A DNA stretch of 64,000 nt from Chelydra serpentina (GCA_037349315.1 JBAIAC010000004.1:78050501-78114500), one strand, 5' to 3'. Shown: positions 47,329 to 58,543, counted from the stretch's first letter. Notes: generated from the sequence alone by a model not told the origin. Program-made: numbers and translations.

Positions 47329-47657
47329 GTCAGAGATACTAATCCTAGATCCAAATTATTGTACTACCAAAATTGCAATCCATAAATAACTGCATCAAAA
47401 AGCAAACATTTCTAATCAGCATTTGTTTAACGCTGCTGATAAACTACTACACTCTTTGTAGCCAAATTCCTTTATTTTTATCAGATGAAATAAGATGCTG
47501 TTATAACCACTTAACTTTGTTCTAGTGCTGCAGTAATGGAATTGAAAACTAATTTGCTTCATTCACAAATTTGAACTTTTGCACCAAAAAGCATGTCTCT
47601 TGCATATTTTATGAAGTTGCTCCTAAAGTATCTTAATTGATTGGATATTTTGAACAG

Positions 47658-47951
47658 TAACCAGAGGAGGCAGAGGCATTTGGACCCTAAAGAGGAAAGC
47701 AAGCCAAAAGTTAACATTTCTTCAAAATTCTCCGGCTATTCTGATGATGAGGAAGAAAAGGCAGTAGGCATCCCAAACATTGAAAAAGATGATCTCTATG
47801 TTCGCAAACTAAACTCTGCTGTTTCAAACCCAATGGTTTCTTTTGACAAGTTTCTACCTAAGTTTTGGACTCCAGAAGAAGAATTGCATTGGAAAAAAAT
47901 CAAAAAGGGATCCTCTTCCAAACCATGGTATAAGGAGCTCCAGGGATTCAG
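47658..47951 (+). CDS. LMO7: LMO7 exon G: cassette with SGYSDDEEE cluster and KDDLYVRK motif
   Basis: This 294-nt exon is phase 2 on both sides. It begins (S)NQRRQRHLDPKEE and includes SGYSDDEEEKAVGIPNIEKD, DLYVRKLNSAVSNPMVSF, DKFLPKFWTPEEELHWKKIK and KPWYKELQGF. The SNQRR start, the IPNIxKDDLYVRKL block and the FLPKxWTPE block correspond to a known LMO7 isoform region. The acceptor is TTTTGAACAG and the donor is TTCAG|GTTTGT. It can be removed in frame. Confidence 0.93.
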
Positions 47952-48260
47952 GTTTGTGCGTGCATGCTCTCTTACATCTCATGTATGCACAACGTTTGAG
48001 TGCACTGTAGCTTTAAATGGATCAAGAAATCAGTTTTTTGCCTTTTTTTTTTATCAACTCCACTGGCTGTTTCTTTAAAGTTTAACAGCTGGCTTTTTTT
48101 GTGTCTTATTTGTTGTTCAAACAGAGGTTTTTGCAGGGAAATAAACTCATGTATTATCTACAATAGACAATTGCACTTCTATCTTTTTGTGCTTTGGTCC
48201 ATAATTACTCTAAATATTTCTTAACTTCCCCTCTTTTTCATTCCTCATGCTACTCTACAG

Positions 48261-48395
48261 TAGAAGGAAGTCTGATTCTGAGGATGAAGATTCAGCCTAT
48301 AAACAAAGCAATGCCAAACCGACTGCTGATTATGTGGGGAAATCATTGTCCCAAATTGCAGAAGGGGGAATTACATACGCCTCTGATCAACCCAG
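48261..48395 (+). CDS. LMO7: LMO7 exon H: 135-nt in-frame cassette, acidic Ser cluster
   Basis: One base plus 44 codons plus two bases, phase 2 at both ends. The peptide starts (S)RRKSDSEDEDSAYKQSN and continues AKPTADYVGKSLSQIAEG, ending ITYASDQP. The opening SDSEDED looks like a casein-kinase-2-type cluster. It lacks the DDxxxRK motif of its neighbours. The acceptor is CTACTCTACAG and the donor is CCCAG|GTTGAT. In the human isoform I recall, exon G joins directly to exon I, so this exon may be optional or lineage-restricted. Both splice sites and the frame fit. Confidence 0.8.
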
Positions 48396-48796
48396 GTTGA
48401 TATAATTGCATGAACTGTACACTCTTGCTGCATCAAGGGAAACTACTAGTAATGCAACAGTTGAGTGAATTAAAAGTGCAACCCATGATGTTGCTGTTAT
48501 CTCTGTACTTAGTCACAAGTTGCTAGTTTACTGAAAGGCATAACAAACTGTAAAAGATCGTTGGCTTTGTGTATGAGCATGTGATCTTGCTCTTTCTACC
48601 AAGGTTAATATGCTATACTATCATTTTAGAGGGGTGGATATGTGCTGCATTATAGCAAATACTGAATTGTATGTGTGCTTCTCAGAATATTCCAATTCTA
48701 AAACAAATGCTCCTCTGAATACTTTTTGTCTGCAGTCTGAGTCTTCTGGCAATTAATGATATTCTACCTTCCTCTTTTTTGTTTTATATGCTTCAG

Positions 48797-49516
48797 TCAG
48801 TTTTCATTACTTCAGACCCTCCAAAAATACTCTGATGACTACTTGTCTTCTGAAATGAAGACCAAAATTGATCCTACTTCTGGCCCTAGGGTCATAACAT
48901 GCAGAAAGAATATTTTTTTTGCACCAGGATGCAACCAAAGGGAAACTACGAATGGAGACCTGTATCCAGACTTGGAAAATGATGATTTGTTTGTTCGGAA
49001 GACTGGGGCTTTCCACATGAATCCAATTGCTCTCCAAGCTTTTGAATACTTTAGAAAATCCTCTGAGCAAGAACCTCTTCTAGAGGGTGAAATAATTCTG
49101 CAACCCAGAGAGGGCCAACCTGTTATTCCAGACTTAGAAAAAGATGACATGATTGTTCGTAAAGTACAAACACAGAAAAAAGGGGTGCCTTTATCAGGTG
49201 CTCCAGACAAATACCATCCTGCACTCTTTCCTGATCCTTGGAGTCTCCCACCAGAAATTCAATCCAAATTTCTTTGTTTACTTGACAAGACTACCACAAC
49301 AGAAGATGAAAAAAATGGTGGTAGAGTCTTATCACCCTCTTTTCAGCAGAAGAAGGATGATATGCTGACTCGCAAGATTGAGTCTTGGAAAGTAGGATGT
49401 GTTCTGCAACCAGTCAGTTTTACTCCAGGTCCATGCAGCGAAGAAGACTGGAAAAAATGGGAGGCTATCAGAGAGGCCAGCAAAGTTAGACACAAGAAAC
49501 GCCAGATGGTTGAGAG
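48797..49516 (+). CDS. LMO7: LMO7 exon I: long linker exon with three DD[LM]xxRK motifs
   Basis: This 720-nt exon is phase 2 on both sides. It begins (S)QFSLLQTLQKYSDDYLSS and TKIDPTSGPRVITC. It contains NDDLFVRK (48978-49001), KDDMIVRK (49140-49163) and KDDMLTRK (49353-49376), separated by conserved linkers such as VPLSGAPDKYHPALFPDPWS and SFTPGPCSEEDWKKWEAIRE. It ends in the basic KVRHKKRQMVER. The acceptor is TATGCTTCAG and the donor is GAGAG|GTCAGG. Residue order matches LMO7 throughout. The start of the ATG-initiated open frame upstream at 48756 is intron. Confidence 0.95.
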
Positions 49517-49872
49517 GTCAGGTTGTGTCCCTGTGTGGAGAGTGCTTGTGTCTGAGTATTTGACATGTTCCCATTAAGGAAAGCATCATCTTGTACTGAA
49601 TGGAACCATGCATGCAGTGTGAAACTGCAATGTATTTATTTTGTGTAGTTGTGGAAAAGCTTAAGACGGGGCAATACCGTATTTTCAACATGGTTTAGAT
49701 TATTCAGTCACTACTAGTAATGTACATTATATAATTTTGAGACTGAAGGAAACATGCATCTTTCTATGATTTGAGCAGGAATATGAGCAATTACTCAAGA
49801 GACCATGGAAGCCAATAAGTCCTTTCTCAACACTAGTGTACAAATATTCCTAAATTATCTGTATACTGTATT
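49517..49872. other. Intronic sequence after exon I
   Basis: First part of the 1,814-nt intron between exon I and the microexon. No feature was recognised. Confidence 0.55.
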
Positions 49873-50168
49873 GCAGGGTCTTAGGAAATAGAAGCTGGGG
49901 TCGGGAAGGAATTTTCCTCCAGGGTAGATCGGCAGAGGCCCTGGAGGTTTTTCGCCTTCCTCTGCAGCATGGGGCACGGGTCACTTACTGGAGGATTCTC
50001 TGCATCTTGAAGTCTTTAACCCATGATTTGAGGACTTCAATAGCTGAGACATAGGGGAGAGAATTATTCCAGGAGTGGGTGGGTGAGATTCTGTGGCCTG
50101 CATTGTGCAGGAGGTCAGAGTAGATGATCATAATGGTCCCTTCTGACCTTAAAGTCTATGAGTCTATA
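49873..50168 (+). mobile_element. CR1 LINE 3' region, plus strand
   Basis: The block includes CGGGAAGGAATTTTCCTCCA, TGGCCTGCATTGTGCAGGAG and the terminus ATAATGGTCCCTTCTGACCT with AGTCTATGAGTCTATA. This is the non-coding 3' end of a CR1 subfamily. It is the same family in opposite orientation as 2775. Confidence 0.85.
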
Positions 50169-50290
50169 AGCTCTGTTAATACTGCTTATGAGCTAGGTTT
50201 GAAAAATTTTCCAAGGCTCACTTGCCCACAGCTCGAAGGGTACTCTAGTAGGTGAAAAATGCCTGTGCCACCGTGACCCTAAAAAGCACA

Positions 50291-50320
50291 CCCCCCCCCC
50301 CCCCGCCCCCCCCCCCCCGC
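50291..50320. repeat. Poly(C) tract
   Basis: Twenty-eight C interrupted by two G over 30 bases, followed by AAAAGGGGGT and a TATGTGTG repeat. It lies inside the intron before the microexon. The Pro-rich frame over it is spurious. It could also be a sequencing-difficult site of uncertain exact length. Confidence 0.9.
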
Positions 50321-51330
50321 AAAAGGGGGTATGTGTGTATATGTGTGTATTTAACTTCCTCTAGCCCGTCTTCATTTCTCCAGTCAATTCTTCCCTTTTT
50401 TCAAATGAAATCTATTGCCATTTTATGCTCAGCTCCTTGCCTGGCTCACTCAGAGCCTTGCTGTCCTATCTGCCCTCGGTTTTAGCTCCTGCCCAGCCCT
50501 CTTTCAAACTCTGTGCACACTCGGGGAGAGTGGGTTTTTCCAAGTCCTCTTTATCACTGAAAATACGGAATTGCAAGTTGCAATTTTTCTCATTCAGTAT
50601 CCTTATTTCACGACTGATACAATTTTATGTTCCAGCTAATATTGTGTGTCATTAATTTTGAAGCTTAACACAGCTAAACCAAGCTTGCATTTGGTTAAAA
50701 GTATTTCTAAAACAACTGAATATAATTGACTTCTAAGGCTATTTCACTCAGTAAAAATTATATTTATGTTCAATGTCTTCACTAAGTATTTTAAAATTTT
50801 TAAAAAATTAACTCAGTGCATCATATTGGATGCATCTGGTTCTGCATCTTAATGTGTTAAGCTGAATGCATTTTTGACTTTCTGTTCATTCATTCCACTT
50901 GTTACATACATTAAAATTAGGAATGGCTAAATTAATTTGAACAAAAATATAGCTTTTCTGAACCAAACTTTCTTAGGACTCAGTTCAAAATAGTTATCAT
51001 TTTTTGTCTGCACGTCCTGGTTTTAGATAGCACTGGAAGAGGCAATGAGTAATAACTATTAGACTGTCCATGCATTATTTCCCAAACTGAAAATACTAGG
51101 AATTGTGATAGGGACTTTTTCGTATTGTGAGATTTTTAAGCTTGACTTCCAGAATACACAGTTTCTGGTAAGTTTGACTTTGAGGTACTGATCCAAGCCT
51201 GTAACTTCTGATCTTTTGATGTTCTCCCATCACTTTAGTCAAAGTGCTTCCACATCAAACTTCTTAATGTTCTCTTACATATAGAGTAAGACCCTGAAAT
51301 AAATTTATTTTTGGTTTTCTGATTTCTCAG
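50321..51330. other. Intronic sequence before the microexon
   Basis: This is AT-rich after 50640 and ends in the acceptor TGATTTCTCAG. No other feature was recognised. Confidence 0.55.
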
Positions 51331-51360
51331 ACTGTTTCAAAAGCTTTCTGATGAGGATGG
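51331..51360 (+). CDS. LMO7: LMO7 exon J: 30-nt in-frame microexon
   Basis: This encodes (R)LFQKLSDEDG across split codons: AG|A on entry and GG|G on exit, phase 2 at both ends. The human counterpart I recall begins LFQK in the same place. The acceptor is GATTTCTCAG and the donor is GG|GTAAGT. Thirty bases preserve the frame, so skipping would remove ten residues. It lies between introns of 1,814 and 3,383 nt, and splicing of so short an exon usually needs intronic enhancers. Confidence 0.92.
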
Positions 51361-53240
51361 GTAAGTTTATTATATCAATATGAAAATTTCACCATACCAT
51401 TTGTTTTGTGCGTCTTATTAAACTTTTCCAGTAATTTTTATGCATGCATAATAGCTAAAAACTCTTGCTCAAAGCACCTTGTGCATGCTGCTTTGTAGTT
51501 CTGTACTTGAGTAATTTTCATAAGTTATAGGAAACATAATAGCTATGCTTCTGATAGAAGCTCATTGTAGCATAAAGTGTTGCGCATATATAGTAAATAA
51601 ATTGCAATGGCTGCTGTTGTCAGGCTTTTTGAAATCAGCTGTGAAATTTCACTCTTGCTGAAACTTACACGTGTTTTTTCCCGCTATTCAAATTGGATTT
51701 TTAGAGGTTTAACAAATCTAGAGTAAAGCTAGTAAATATTTCTTCTTCTTTAATGGAGGATATGTGCAAGAATACTGAAGTTGATGTGAATTTAAATATC
51801 TATGTTTATCCTGGTAAAAAAGTATAGGAAGATATCTCAACTGGCCAAGGTCCAAACGTGTGGAATAAATCACCTAGAATGAGAGAGAATCAAGAAAAGA
51901 AAATCAAGAGCAGCTTAACTTAATGTGAAATTAATTTAGCACAGCATTTCCTATTATTTTGGATATCATGTTTCTGTATCTGAGGTTAATAGTCTTTGTC
52001 AAAGATTGCACCAAAAATACAACTTAAAATGAGGGCATCTTAAAATAAAAATAGATAGGCAAGTGAGGGTAGCTTTTCTTTTCAGGGTTATTTAAGGGTA
52101 TAGTTTCCACTAGAAAGGTTGGGCTTTCTGGATATTGTATAATTTATTGAATCTATTTATCCAATGCTAGGTGACTGAATACTAAGTGTAAACCTACTCC
52201 ATGTTCTACTGCAGCAATACGCATTAAAGCACCATTTTGTCATTTGAGTCTTGCTTTTTACTTGGCTTACAATATGTGTTTTTGGGAAGAGGAGTGCTTT
52301 ACTGATTTTTGCCTGAATGTACTTCGTAGATTTGCATATGCATGAATGTTTGTTTTTTGCATGCTTTACTAATTTTTTCTAGTTTTCCCTTTTGAAATCT
52401 GTGCACTTTTTGACCAAGACCTTTAGAAATGAACCAAAATCTGAAAAAAGTTGTATGAAATACTTTTATTTATAATTGGTTAAACATTGCCAAAATCAGC
52501 AAGGAGTGAAAACTGGTCCCAGAGGGAGCTCTGCTATATATTCAGAGGAGGGAGAATAGGAAGGTATATCCATTTGATAGGTTTTTGATGTCAAGATGAT
52601 TACATACAAATTAACACACTTTTTTATAAGTAGGTTTTGATCAAATATGTAAATTTCAATTATTTACATTTTCTGTCTTGTTCAAGGAGAATATAGAAAA
52701 GCAAGAGAGGGAAAGCAGTTCATAATAATTAGTGTACATTCCCTCAACCAGTCTTGAACAATTTTAGTGCTTTTGATACAGGTTTATTGTAATACAAAAA
52801 CAATTTCTGTGCCTGACGTAAAAGTGAATGATAAAAACAAGGACAGGACAGAAAACTAAGCAAACAAATAGTGCCTGAGGTAGTAACCATGGTATTGTTG
52901 CTAGAATTGGCATGCTTCCCATTAAAAAAATAAATAAACAGGGACAATAACTGAGTGCTCTACCTTTTATGTTCTAAAGAGCAGAGTCCAAAGTCTTAGG
53001 TTGCCACTGAACTTAAATTTAGCCTCTTCCTAATCCCTAGTTGCATGCATCACAAAACCACCACATAATTTTGTATAGCTCATGTCTGCTTGAGATAGGC
53101 CCAAGTTTGGAGGAGCAGATCAGGACTGACTTATTTTGGCAAAAAGTAGGTGAAACTTGTACAATACCTTTTCATGTCATAACTGGTTTAAGTGAGTACT
53201 GTTAATTCCTCCCTTTCAGGAGCATTTAATATGTTCTATT
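51361..53240. other. Intronic sequence, no feature seen
   Basis: This is AT-rich first part of the 3,383-nt intron between exons J and K. No repeat or exon was recognised. The minus-strand frame at 52744-52947 is incidental. Confidence 0.5.
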
Positions 53241-53296
53241 GGCCTGGTGGTCTAGTGGCCATTCACTGTCATTCAGGTCATCATACGATTGGTTCC
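53241..53296 (+). repeat. tRNA-like SINE head or tRNA pseudogene fragment
   Basis: CCTGGTGGTCTAGTGG equals the 5' part of vertebrate tRNA-Glu, including the A-box region. GATTGGTTCC about 45 bases later resembles a decayed B box. The anticodon and acceptor stems cannot be built, so it is at most a relic. Confidence 0.35.
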
Positions 53297-53689
53297 TTCT
53301 TCGGTCACTTTGCTCCGTGAGCTGGGTTGGGTGGGAGCACACCTCAGGCAAGCAACTGAAGCACTGTGATGGGAAGGGAGGGTCCCATGTCACTCCAAAA
53401 GTACATCCATGGCCAATCCAGAAGAGGCTTTAAAAATTTCAGAAACGGCAGGGAGAAAATTATAATACACTCTCTCTATGAGATGGCCAAACCCTGAAGT
53501 CAGGCTACAAGGAAACTTGATGGATTTGGGGATTTAGCAGAGGCCTTCTGAACCCAGGTAGTACTAAAGCGGATAGAGGATATGAAGACCTCACAGACCT
53601 ATAGGGCTTTGTTCTGAATGAGAGAAGTAACTTTTTTTAAGATGACTGTCCTTTTTAAATACGTAATATAGAACCATGCTGTTGCGTAG

Positions 53690-54500
53690 CATTTTAGAAA
53701 GATTAAGAAAAGACACTGTCCATGCCCCAAAGAGATTACAATGTAAGCAAATATAGAGCATGGGATAGACAATGAATGGGAGGAGTAAGAAAAGAAAGGG
53801 CTAGGACTAACACAAATGAATGTGAGTCCTATTCTATAGCAAGTGAATCGTAAGTTCTGATATCATTAAATGGGGGAATAAAGGTACGGCAAGAGCAGAT
53901 GAGATGGTAGTACAGGAGTGGAAGTCAGACATGGAAAGCAGGGTGGAAGAAGCCAGTGTTGAGGAATTAGGAAAGAGGGGAGACCGTGAACGTACTGGGG
54001 GAGAAAGGTTGCGTAGTGAGAGCAGAGTGAGAATAAGGTTATTTTAGCTGTTGGATGTTCTATTCAAGAGAGCAGTCGGGGAGACTGAGGTGGAATTTGA
54101 TAGTAGTCCAGGCAAAGGAGAACCATAGCACAAACCCGTTTTTTCAGTAGCGACAATGGAGTGGTCTTTTAGAAATCAGTTTTGTGGGCGAGTTGGCAAC
54201 ATTTTGTGAGCACCTGGAGATGGATCGAGGGGAAGAGGAGAAGAGAGAATTGAAAATGACACCAAGCTTGTGAGCCTGAGGAACAGGCAGACTAATGGAA
54301 TTATGAATGCAGAAGGAGAAAGTAAGGAGGAGAGTGGGATTAGGTGAGAAGAAAAAATGTAGTTGAAAGAGGCAGAGGAAATCCATCATGAGATTTCTGA
54401 ACACATGAGGAGAGTTAAAAAATCTGAACAGAGGGAGAGAGTTCAAGAGCAGAGAAGTGAAGTTTGAATTATCAGCGCAAAGCTGCTAGGAGACCATAGG
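53690..54500. repeat. Ancient dispersed repeat, purine-rich, unassigned
   Basis: The block starts with CCATGCCCCAAAGAGATTAC and includes AAATGACACCAAGCTTGTGA and GAATTATCAGCGCAAAGC. This wording recalls very old amniote repeats. Similar opening text occurs at 27340 and 36140. It is purine-rich, and the minus-strand frame at 54144-54446 is a by-product. No family name can be given with confidence. Confidence 0.35.
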
Positions 54501-54743
54501 AGCAGAGTCTCACCTTTCCTATTCAGGTTTGACCAATGATGCTGTCACTGATGTTTGTGTTGGCACCACTGCATACAGGATACTGAAAAATAGCTAGTGT
54601 ATGTTTTTTCCTGCTTTGTTTAAAAATGCACGCTAGGACAGCTCAAGTTATATTAATATAAATCCCTTCCTCCCTCTTGGAAATCTTACTTGCATAAATA
54701 CTGGCAAAGACTACATTAAGCAAAACAATGTTTTTGGTCCTAG

Positions 54744-54861
54744 GAGCAAGTCTTTGAATGATGTCAGTGCGGATGAGGCCCAAGTGTTGCGCCAGGTTCG
54801 TTATGAAGAGCTACAGAAAATCAAATCCAAGCTACAGGAACAAGATCAAAAGTGGCAAGAT
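54744..54861 (+). CDS. LMO7: LMO7 exon K: start of the coiled coil
   Basis: This 118-nt exon completes the GG|G glycine codon and encodes SKSLNDVSADEAQVLRQVRY, then EELQKIKSKLQEQDQKWQD. The heptad-like charged text from AQVLRQVRYEELQKIK onward is the start of the LMO7 coiled coil. The acceptor is GGTCCTAG and the donor is GAT|GTGAGT, phase 0. It matches the human KSMSDVSAED...KWQD segment. Confidence 0.95.
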
Positions 54862-56062
54862 GTGAGTGTTCCTCTCTGCTCCCCCTAAATGCCCCACTAA
54901 GGGCCCAGTTCTGTAATCCAGTGTCACTTTTCACTCAAGCGTGGGTGTCACCCGTCACAGGATTGGGTCGTAAATGACCAATTTAAACATTTGTAGATTA
55001 TCTGGGTGTGTGGAATGTAAATCCTGAAATGCTTCTGCGTTATCTGTTTGTTTGATCAACTCTGCAGAGGAAGATTTATCTGTAGGATAGCTTTTAAAGA
55101 GTATAAAAATAAAAACCAGCTTCAGGTCCAATTTATGTGCAGGACAATAAAAGATAAGGCACTATAATTAGCACAGTGTCATCTTACTAGTTATTTGCGT
55201 CTCTCTTTTTTGTTAATGTAATGGCAAGCGTAAATTTCTTAAAATACTAATAAACAGATAATATAATGAAGTACAGTAATCTTATAAACTAGTTTCATAG
55301 GAAGGGGTACAAAAAAGGCTGCATATGAGATTAGGAGAACAAAACCAAACGTATGTGTTATGGGGAGGAGGGGCGCCATACTAGTGATATTTTGAAATCT
55401 AATGAGAGGCAGAATGTGTATTTTTAAGTGCAGTAATTTAGCACCTAAAGTCACATGCAGTGAAATTTTCAAGCTATTTGCATCGTTTTATGTTTGAATG
55501 TTTAGTCATTCAGAAAAATATTGCATGTGTTTCCTCTCTTCCAATTTCTTTAGTTTTTCTCCCTTGAAAAAAAAAAGTCCTGTAAATTTACCATGAAAAC
55601 TAATATCACAGCTTTCAGATAAGCATTTTTAATCATCTATCCATCCATCGGAGGATATCAAAACCTCAGTTTTTTCCTTCAAATGTTGAAATGTACTGAT
55701 TATAGAAGTGAGGGGTTGGTGTTAATAAGCACTGAGCACTGAGCAAGCTTTCAATGTTGCTTAGTTAATGCATCTTGGTTCTAAATATTTAGCACTTCTG
55801 CTTAAACTAGTTCTGGTATTCTATGGGGAAGACAGCTGACTGCTAAACTGCATTGTGATTTTAGAACATGAACAAAATATAAAATAGGTTGATACTTCAC
55901 AGTTTCCATTTAGGATTTAAGGCGGGTATATACTCAAGTCCATACATGAATCCATTCAGATGCTGCTTTACTTTTCTGTATTTTACACTTACTCATTCAC
56001 TCACTCACTTAAAGTTAATATCCAGTTAAGCATTGCTATTACATTTTAGATAAATATTGAAG
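54862..56062. other. Intronic sequence, no feature seen
   Basis: First part of the intron between exons K and L. It contains a (TCAC/TCAT)-like short repeat at 55991-56010. Nothing else was recognised. Confidence 0.55.
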
Positions 56063-56968
56063 AGAACATAACATAAGAATGGCCCTACTGGGTCAAACCA
56101 AAAGTCCATCTAGCCCAGTATCCTGTCTTCCGACAGTGGCTAATGCCAGGTGCCCCAGAGGGAATGAACAGAACAGGTAATCCTCAAGTGATCCATCCTC
56201 TGTCACTAATTCCCAGCTTCTGGCAAACAGAGGCTAGGGACATCATTCCTGCCCGTCCTGGCTAATAGCCATTGATGGAGTTATCCTGCATGAATTTATC
56301 TAGTTCCTTTTTTTGAACCCTGTTATGTTCTTGGCCTTCACAACATCCTGTGGCATGGAGTTCCACAGGTTGTGCATTGTGTGAACAAATACTTCCTTTT
56401 ATTTGTTTTAAACCTACTGCCTATTAATTTTTATTTGGTGACTTCTAGTTCTTGTGTTATGAGAAGTAGTAAACAACACTTCCCTATTTACTTTCTCTTC
56501 ACCAGTTATGATTTTATAGACCTCAATCATATCTCCCCTTAGCTGTCTCTTTTCCAAGCTGAAAAGTCAGTCTTATTAATCTCTCCTCATACGGAAGCTG
56601 TTCTATAGCCCTAATCATTTTTGCTACCCTTTTCTGAACCTTTTCCAGTTCCAGTACATTTTTTGAGATGGAGCGACCACATCTGCACAAAGTATTTAAG
56701 ATGTGGGCATAACATGGATTTCTATAGAGGCAATATGATATTTTCTGTCTTATCTATCCCTTTCTTAATTATTCCGAGCATTCTGTTTGCTTTTTTGACT
56801 ACTGCTGCTCATTGAGTGGATGTTTTCAGAAAACTATCCACAATGACTCCAAGATCTTTCTTGAGTGGTAACAGCTAATTTAGACCCCATCATTTTATAT
56901 GTATAGTTGGGGTTATGTTTTCCAATGGGCATTACTTTGCATTTATAAGCATTAAATTTCATCTGCCA
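56063..56968 (-). pseudogene. CR1 LINE 3' portion, minus strand
   Basis: A 5'-truncated CR1 about 900 bp long has its 3' end at 56063 (GGCCATTCTTATG on the minus strand). It is collinear with 4009-4925: both contain GTCTTC[CT]GACAGTGGC, AACAGAACAGGTAATC and TTTTGAGATGG. The minus strand holds decayed ORF2 C-terminal text. It ends at CATTAAATTTCATCTGCCA. Confidence 0.9.
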
Positions 56969-57311
56969 GAGGTGACTGGAAAGAAGTTAAAAGGAAAACT
57001 GCACTTTTTCTTCATGGTATAAAATTGCAATTGTTACCATTACTTAACGATAGGCGGCAGGCCACCTTACCTGAAAAATACAAACACAGTCTGTCAGAAA
57101 CTTTTAGGTCAGAAGCATTTGGGTCAGATTTTGCAGGAAGACACATGAGACTCTAGCCGTGGTGCAGACAAACAGGCTTTATAAAGCAAAATTAGGACAC
57201 ACTGGTATCCAGTTGGAATGAGCAGTCTTAGCAATGTAGTGGGGTAGTCTCAGTAGTTGTTAAAGATCTCTAGAAAATCAGATCTCCATATATTAATGTG
57301 ATTTGTTTTAG
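56969..57311. other. Intronic sequence before exon L
   Basis: Short remainder of the intron, ending in the acceptor TTTGTTTTAG. No feature was seen. Confidence 0.6.
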
Positions 57312-57454
57312 GATCTAGCAAAATGGAAAAATCGTCGAAAAAGTTTCACTTCGGATTTGCAAAAGAAAAAGGAGGAGAGAGAAGAAATCGAAAAGAGAGC
57401 CTCTGAGAATTCTGAAAGAAATAGCAAGTCACTGAAAGAAATGCAGCAGGACAG
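57312..57454 (+). CDS. LMO7: LMO7 exon L: charged coiled coil
   Basis: This 143-nt exon (47 codons plus AG) encodes DLAKWKNRRKSFTSDLQKKK, then EEREEIEKRASENSERNSKS and LKEMQQD. It is highly charged, predicted helical, and continues the coiled coil of exon K without a break. The match to human DLAKWKDRRKSYTSDLQKKK is near-identical. The acceptor is TTTTAG and the donor is ACAG|GTAATG, phase 2. Its frame lacks an early ATG, so simple open-frame scans miss it. Confidence 0.95.
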
Positions 57455-58543
57455 GTAATGCACCTAATTGAGATGTTGAATGCACTACTTACATTTGAGC
57501 ATGTGTGTTCACTAATCTTAGAGCAGCTTTAAGTAGCATTTTAATTGTGCTCATATATAAAATAGAACTAACTCAGTACACCTTTTTTTGCTGAATATAC
57601 TTTGATAAAGCTATGCTGTTGCTTTATGAATCCTTCTGGTATTTACAGAATGAGCAGACTAAATATTTTTAAGACTTCTCTCTAAATAAGTAGAAAGTAA
57701 ATTGAGTAACAACATCATTTGTCCTATAGGTAGTACTTTATAAATGCACTGACATCCATTTTTCAATTAATGGGATATGTGTTTAGGTATATATACATGC
57801 TGCATACACTTACAAACCAAATTTAAAGGATCCTTTTAAAACATAAATATAATATTTTGAGTTTCGGTAACTTTTAATTTCTATTGTTTTTATTTCTAGG
57901 ATAAAAATGACATCTTGTTCAATAGCATAACTCCAAACGCTCATATTTAATAGCAATATTACCAAAACTTTTAAAAACTGTTTTCTAAATAATATTTGTG
58001 TCTCAGTTCACAGTATAAGGAAATGTACGTGGCAAGGAACCAAGCGTCCACTTAAGCACTAGCAAATGCCTAAAATGTGTTCTCTATAAATTGATATACC
58101 ATTCTAGTACAGTAGCTAGATCAGTAGAACTATAGAGTTTGGCTTACACTTTTCAAAGTCCTCCACCCTACCAGATCTAACTAGGCATCCACCCCTTGCC
58201 TAACATCGAAAAAATAAATAAAGTAAGATATTTTAAAAAATCCCTAAAAATGAAAACCTAGTCTTCCAAGCATTTTTACATGAACTAGTTGTATTGCTTT
58301 CTCAGGCAAAAGGTTGTTCTTGGCATAAGTTTATGACTTGAAAATATCATTAGTCATTTTTAAATGTGGAAAGAAAGAATTTGTATTTTTGATTAGCGGT
58401 AGATTCATTTTCATTTGAGTAGGAAGACTTTCATAGTTTGTTCAGTCTTTGCTTTGAACATTTCATAGCTGAAAGACTTCTTAAAGTCCATGTATTCTCC
58501 AGGTCACTCCTTTGGTATGTTAATGAGTTCTCTGTCTCCTTAG
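57455..58543. other. Intronic sequence, no feature seen
   Basis: AT-rich intron of 1,089 nt ending in the acceptor TCTCCTTAG. No repeat or exon was recognised. Confidence 0.6.

Noticed and set aside
48839..49210. 123-residue antisense frame over exon I
   Set aside because: It is the antisense shadow of a conserved LMO7 exon.
50252..50485. Poly-proline open frame
   Set aside because: It is the translation of the C-run. No other coding evidence.
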